DNA from: Elusimicrobiota bacterium
GTDB lineage: Bacteria > Elusimicrobiota > Elusimicrobia > Elusimicrobiales > Elusimicrobiaceae
Length of the DNA stretch: 6,215 nucleotides
Assembly (NCBI GenBank): GCA_031258375.1
Contig: JAIRMX010000235.1
Location: 1 to 6,215, forward strand
Direction of reading: 5' to 3'
Below the pieces are notes generated by a model. That model had not been told where the DNA came from and did no database searches. It saw nothing but the letters and a program-made list of their open reading frames with translations. This document shows, in pieces, positions 5,086 through 6,215 of this stretch. Every line of letters starts with the position of its first letter. Within the stretch, counting starts at the first letter, position 1. The position numbers and the translations under genes were made by a program.

Positions 5086-5856
5086 TTACAAGCCGATATT
5101 TACGCCAATAGGCGCATGGTCGGAACCCAAAACGCCGCTTAAAATATAAGCGGCTTTTAGTTTTTGCGCCGCGCGCTCGTCAAGCATAAAATAATCTATT
5201 CTCCAGCCTACGTTTCGCTCACGCGCGGCGGTTTTATAATCCCACCAGGTGTATTGCTTAGACTCGTCCCTGTGCAAAAGCCTAAAAGCGTCGACAAGCC
5301 CCTCGGAAAAAAATCTGTCAAGCCACGCGCGTTCGCTCGGCAGAAAGCCGGTATTGTTTTCGTTTTGTTTTGGATGCTCAAGGTCTATTTCTTTATGCGC
5401 GGTATTGACGTCCCCGCAGGCAATTAATAATTTTTCTTTTGAAAGTTTTTTGCAAAGCCGCAAAAAAGCGTCGTAATAGCGCAATTTATATTCAACCCGC
5501 TCCTCGCCCTGCCCGCCGTTTGGAAAATAGCACGTTATAAAATAAAATTTAGGATACGTAAGCAAAATAAAACGGCCTTCTCTGTCAAACTCTTCTATGC
5601 CCAGATTATAAGATATTTCCCGCGGTTTTTCCTTACAGTAAATCCCAACGCCGCTGTAGCCTTTGCGCTCGGGCTTTGAAAAATAACCGTAGTAGCCTTC
5701 AATATTTTGAAGCGCGGGCGGTATTTGTTCAGGCCATGCTTTTGTTTCCTGAAGGCCGATAATATCGGGCGAAGTTTTAACCAGCCAGTCTCTAAAACCT
5801 TTTTTTTCTATGGCGCGCAGACCGTTAACGTTCCAAGAAAGAAATTTCTTTGTCAT
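5086..5856 (-). CDS. xthA: Exonuclease III / AP endonuclease
   Basis: A 256-residue member of the exonuclease-endonuclease-phosphatase family, ExoIII/APE1 branch, acting on abasic sites and 3' blocking groups in base excision repair. Key residues in order are Asn9 and Asn11 in SWNVNGLR, Glu37 in LQETKAW (metal), Tyr110 in TCYFPNGG, Asp149 and Asn151 in GDVNTAH, Asp221 in GWRIDYFM, and Asp246-His247 in GSDHAPIG at the C-terminus. The protein is complete and close to the usual length of about 250-270. The ATG overlaps the preceding methyltransferase frame by 32 bases, and a weak AAGAG lies about ten bases upstream of it, so expression with the upstream gene is likely. The 129-base gap that follows shows no clear terminator. 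Enolase and repair have no functional link; adjacency is probably incidental. Confidence 0.96.
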   Translation of the reverse strand: MTKKFLSWNVNGLRAIEKKGFRDWLVKTSPDIIGLQETKAWPEQIPPALQNIEGYYGYFSKPERKGYSGVGIYCKEKPREISYNLGIEEFDREGRFILLTYPKFYFITCYFPNGGQGEERVEYKLRYYDAFLRLCKKLSKEKLLIACGDVNTAHKEIDLEHPKQNENNTGFLPSERAWLDRFFSEGLVDAFRLLHRDESKQYTWWDYKTAARERNVGWRIDYFMLDERAAQKLKAAYILSGVLGSDHAPIGVNIGL

Positions 5857-6215
5857 AATTAAAACAACTCTTTTTTATTTTTTTCGCCAATATACCGATA
5901 TTTTTGCTTCTGCCGAGTTTGCTTTCACAAATAAAATCGTCGGTATCTATTGTTTTAAAACCCGCTTTGGACAGCAAAATTTCCAAAGATTTTTTTGTGA
6001 AAAAGTTTATATGCTCGTGCATTATATGCGGGCTTTTTAACATAAGCAGAAATCTTTCAAAAATACTTTTTAAACTGAAATTCTTATTAAAAAAATATTG
6101 CAAATAATCCGTTTTTTGTTTGTAAAAAGGAGAATCGTAAGGAATCTCCGCATATAATATGCCGTTGTCAGCGGCAAGAGAATATAAATCTTTCAATATA
6201 TTTTCCGGATAAGAC
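5825..6215 (-). CDS. SAM-dependent methyltransferase (class I, Methyltransf_23-like), 5' partial
   Basis: The visible frame is open to the right edge and contributes about 129 residues of C-terminal sequence. The frame continues upstream of an internal TTG at 6196 (reading SYPENILKDLYSLAADNGILYAEIP in two overlapping pieces), so that TTG is not the real start. The part LKDLYSLAADNGILYAEIP corresponds to strand 5 of the Rossmann-like fold, after the usual H-L-E-H-L motif that would lie outside the window. HEHINFFTKKSLEILLSKAGF is the typical later helix and strand of small-molecule or sugar methyltransferases of this type. The SAM-binding GxGxG motif is not in view. The substrate is unknown; relatives often sit in surface polysaccharide clusters, but nothing here shows that. 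The 3' end overlaps xthA by 32 bases. Confidence 0.75.
   Translation of the reverse strand, partial: SYPENILKDLYSLAADNGILYAEIPYDSPFYKQKTDYLQYFFNKNFSLKSIFERFLLMLKSPHIMHEHINFFTKKSLEILLSKAGFKTIDTDDFICESKLGRSKNIGILAKKIKKSCFNYDKEISFLER

Overview
All supported genes in this 6.2-kb bacterial window read on the minus strand, so they are described here from right to left. The organism looks like a member of the Elusimicrobiota or a similar Gram-negative lineage. That placement rests only on the style of the type IV pilin-like protein and on a moderate-GC genome rich in GCG and TTT codons. It is an inference; no rRNA or other marker is present.

Right part (about 3395-6215) is housekeeping. It holds the C-terminal part of a SAM-dependent methyltransferase cut by the window edge, then xthA (exonuclease III / AP endonuclease), whose start overlaps the methyltransferase end by 32 bases. 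After a 129-base gap with a candidate promoter comes eno (enolase), coupled through a 4-base GTGA overlap to a small FtsB/DivIC-like division protein. The eno-ftsB pairing is familiar from other bacteria.

Middle part (about 2096-3394) is the accessory-looking region. A 372-base gene-free stretch lies upstream of a complete prepilin-like gene. Read on the pilin strand it is dense in complementary segments: a 10-bp hairpin with a GAAA tetraloop, and two 10-bp long-range helices arranged as a classic pseudoknot with directly abutting strands. A further nested stem has a second possible pseudoknot, and some 5' helices are mutually exclusive. This is the most unusual object in the window. It could be a regulatory 5' leader of the pilin gene or a separate small RNA; I do not recognise the class. 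Downstream of the pilin gene lies what looks like the orphan C-terminal end of a second pilin. It ends in a 12-base sequence (stop codon plus ribosome-binding site) identical to the one in front of the intact pilin. A possible 41-codon gene follows.

Left part (1-2095) holds a glyoxalase II-like metallo-beta-lactamase-fold hydrolase, overlapping by GTGA a HAD-family phosphatase resembling MtnX. Last comes a secreted trypsin-like serine protease with a GTG start, running off the left edge just before the expected catalytic serine. No tRNA, rRNA, CRISPR array, insertion sequence or convincing intrinsic terminator was seen.
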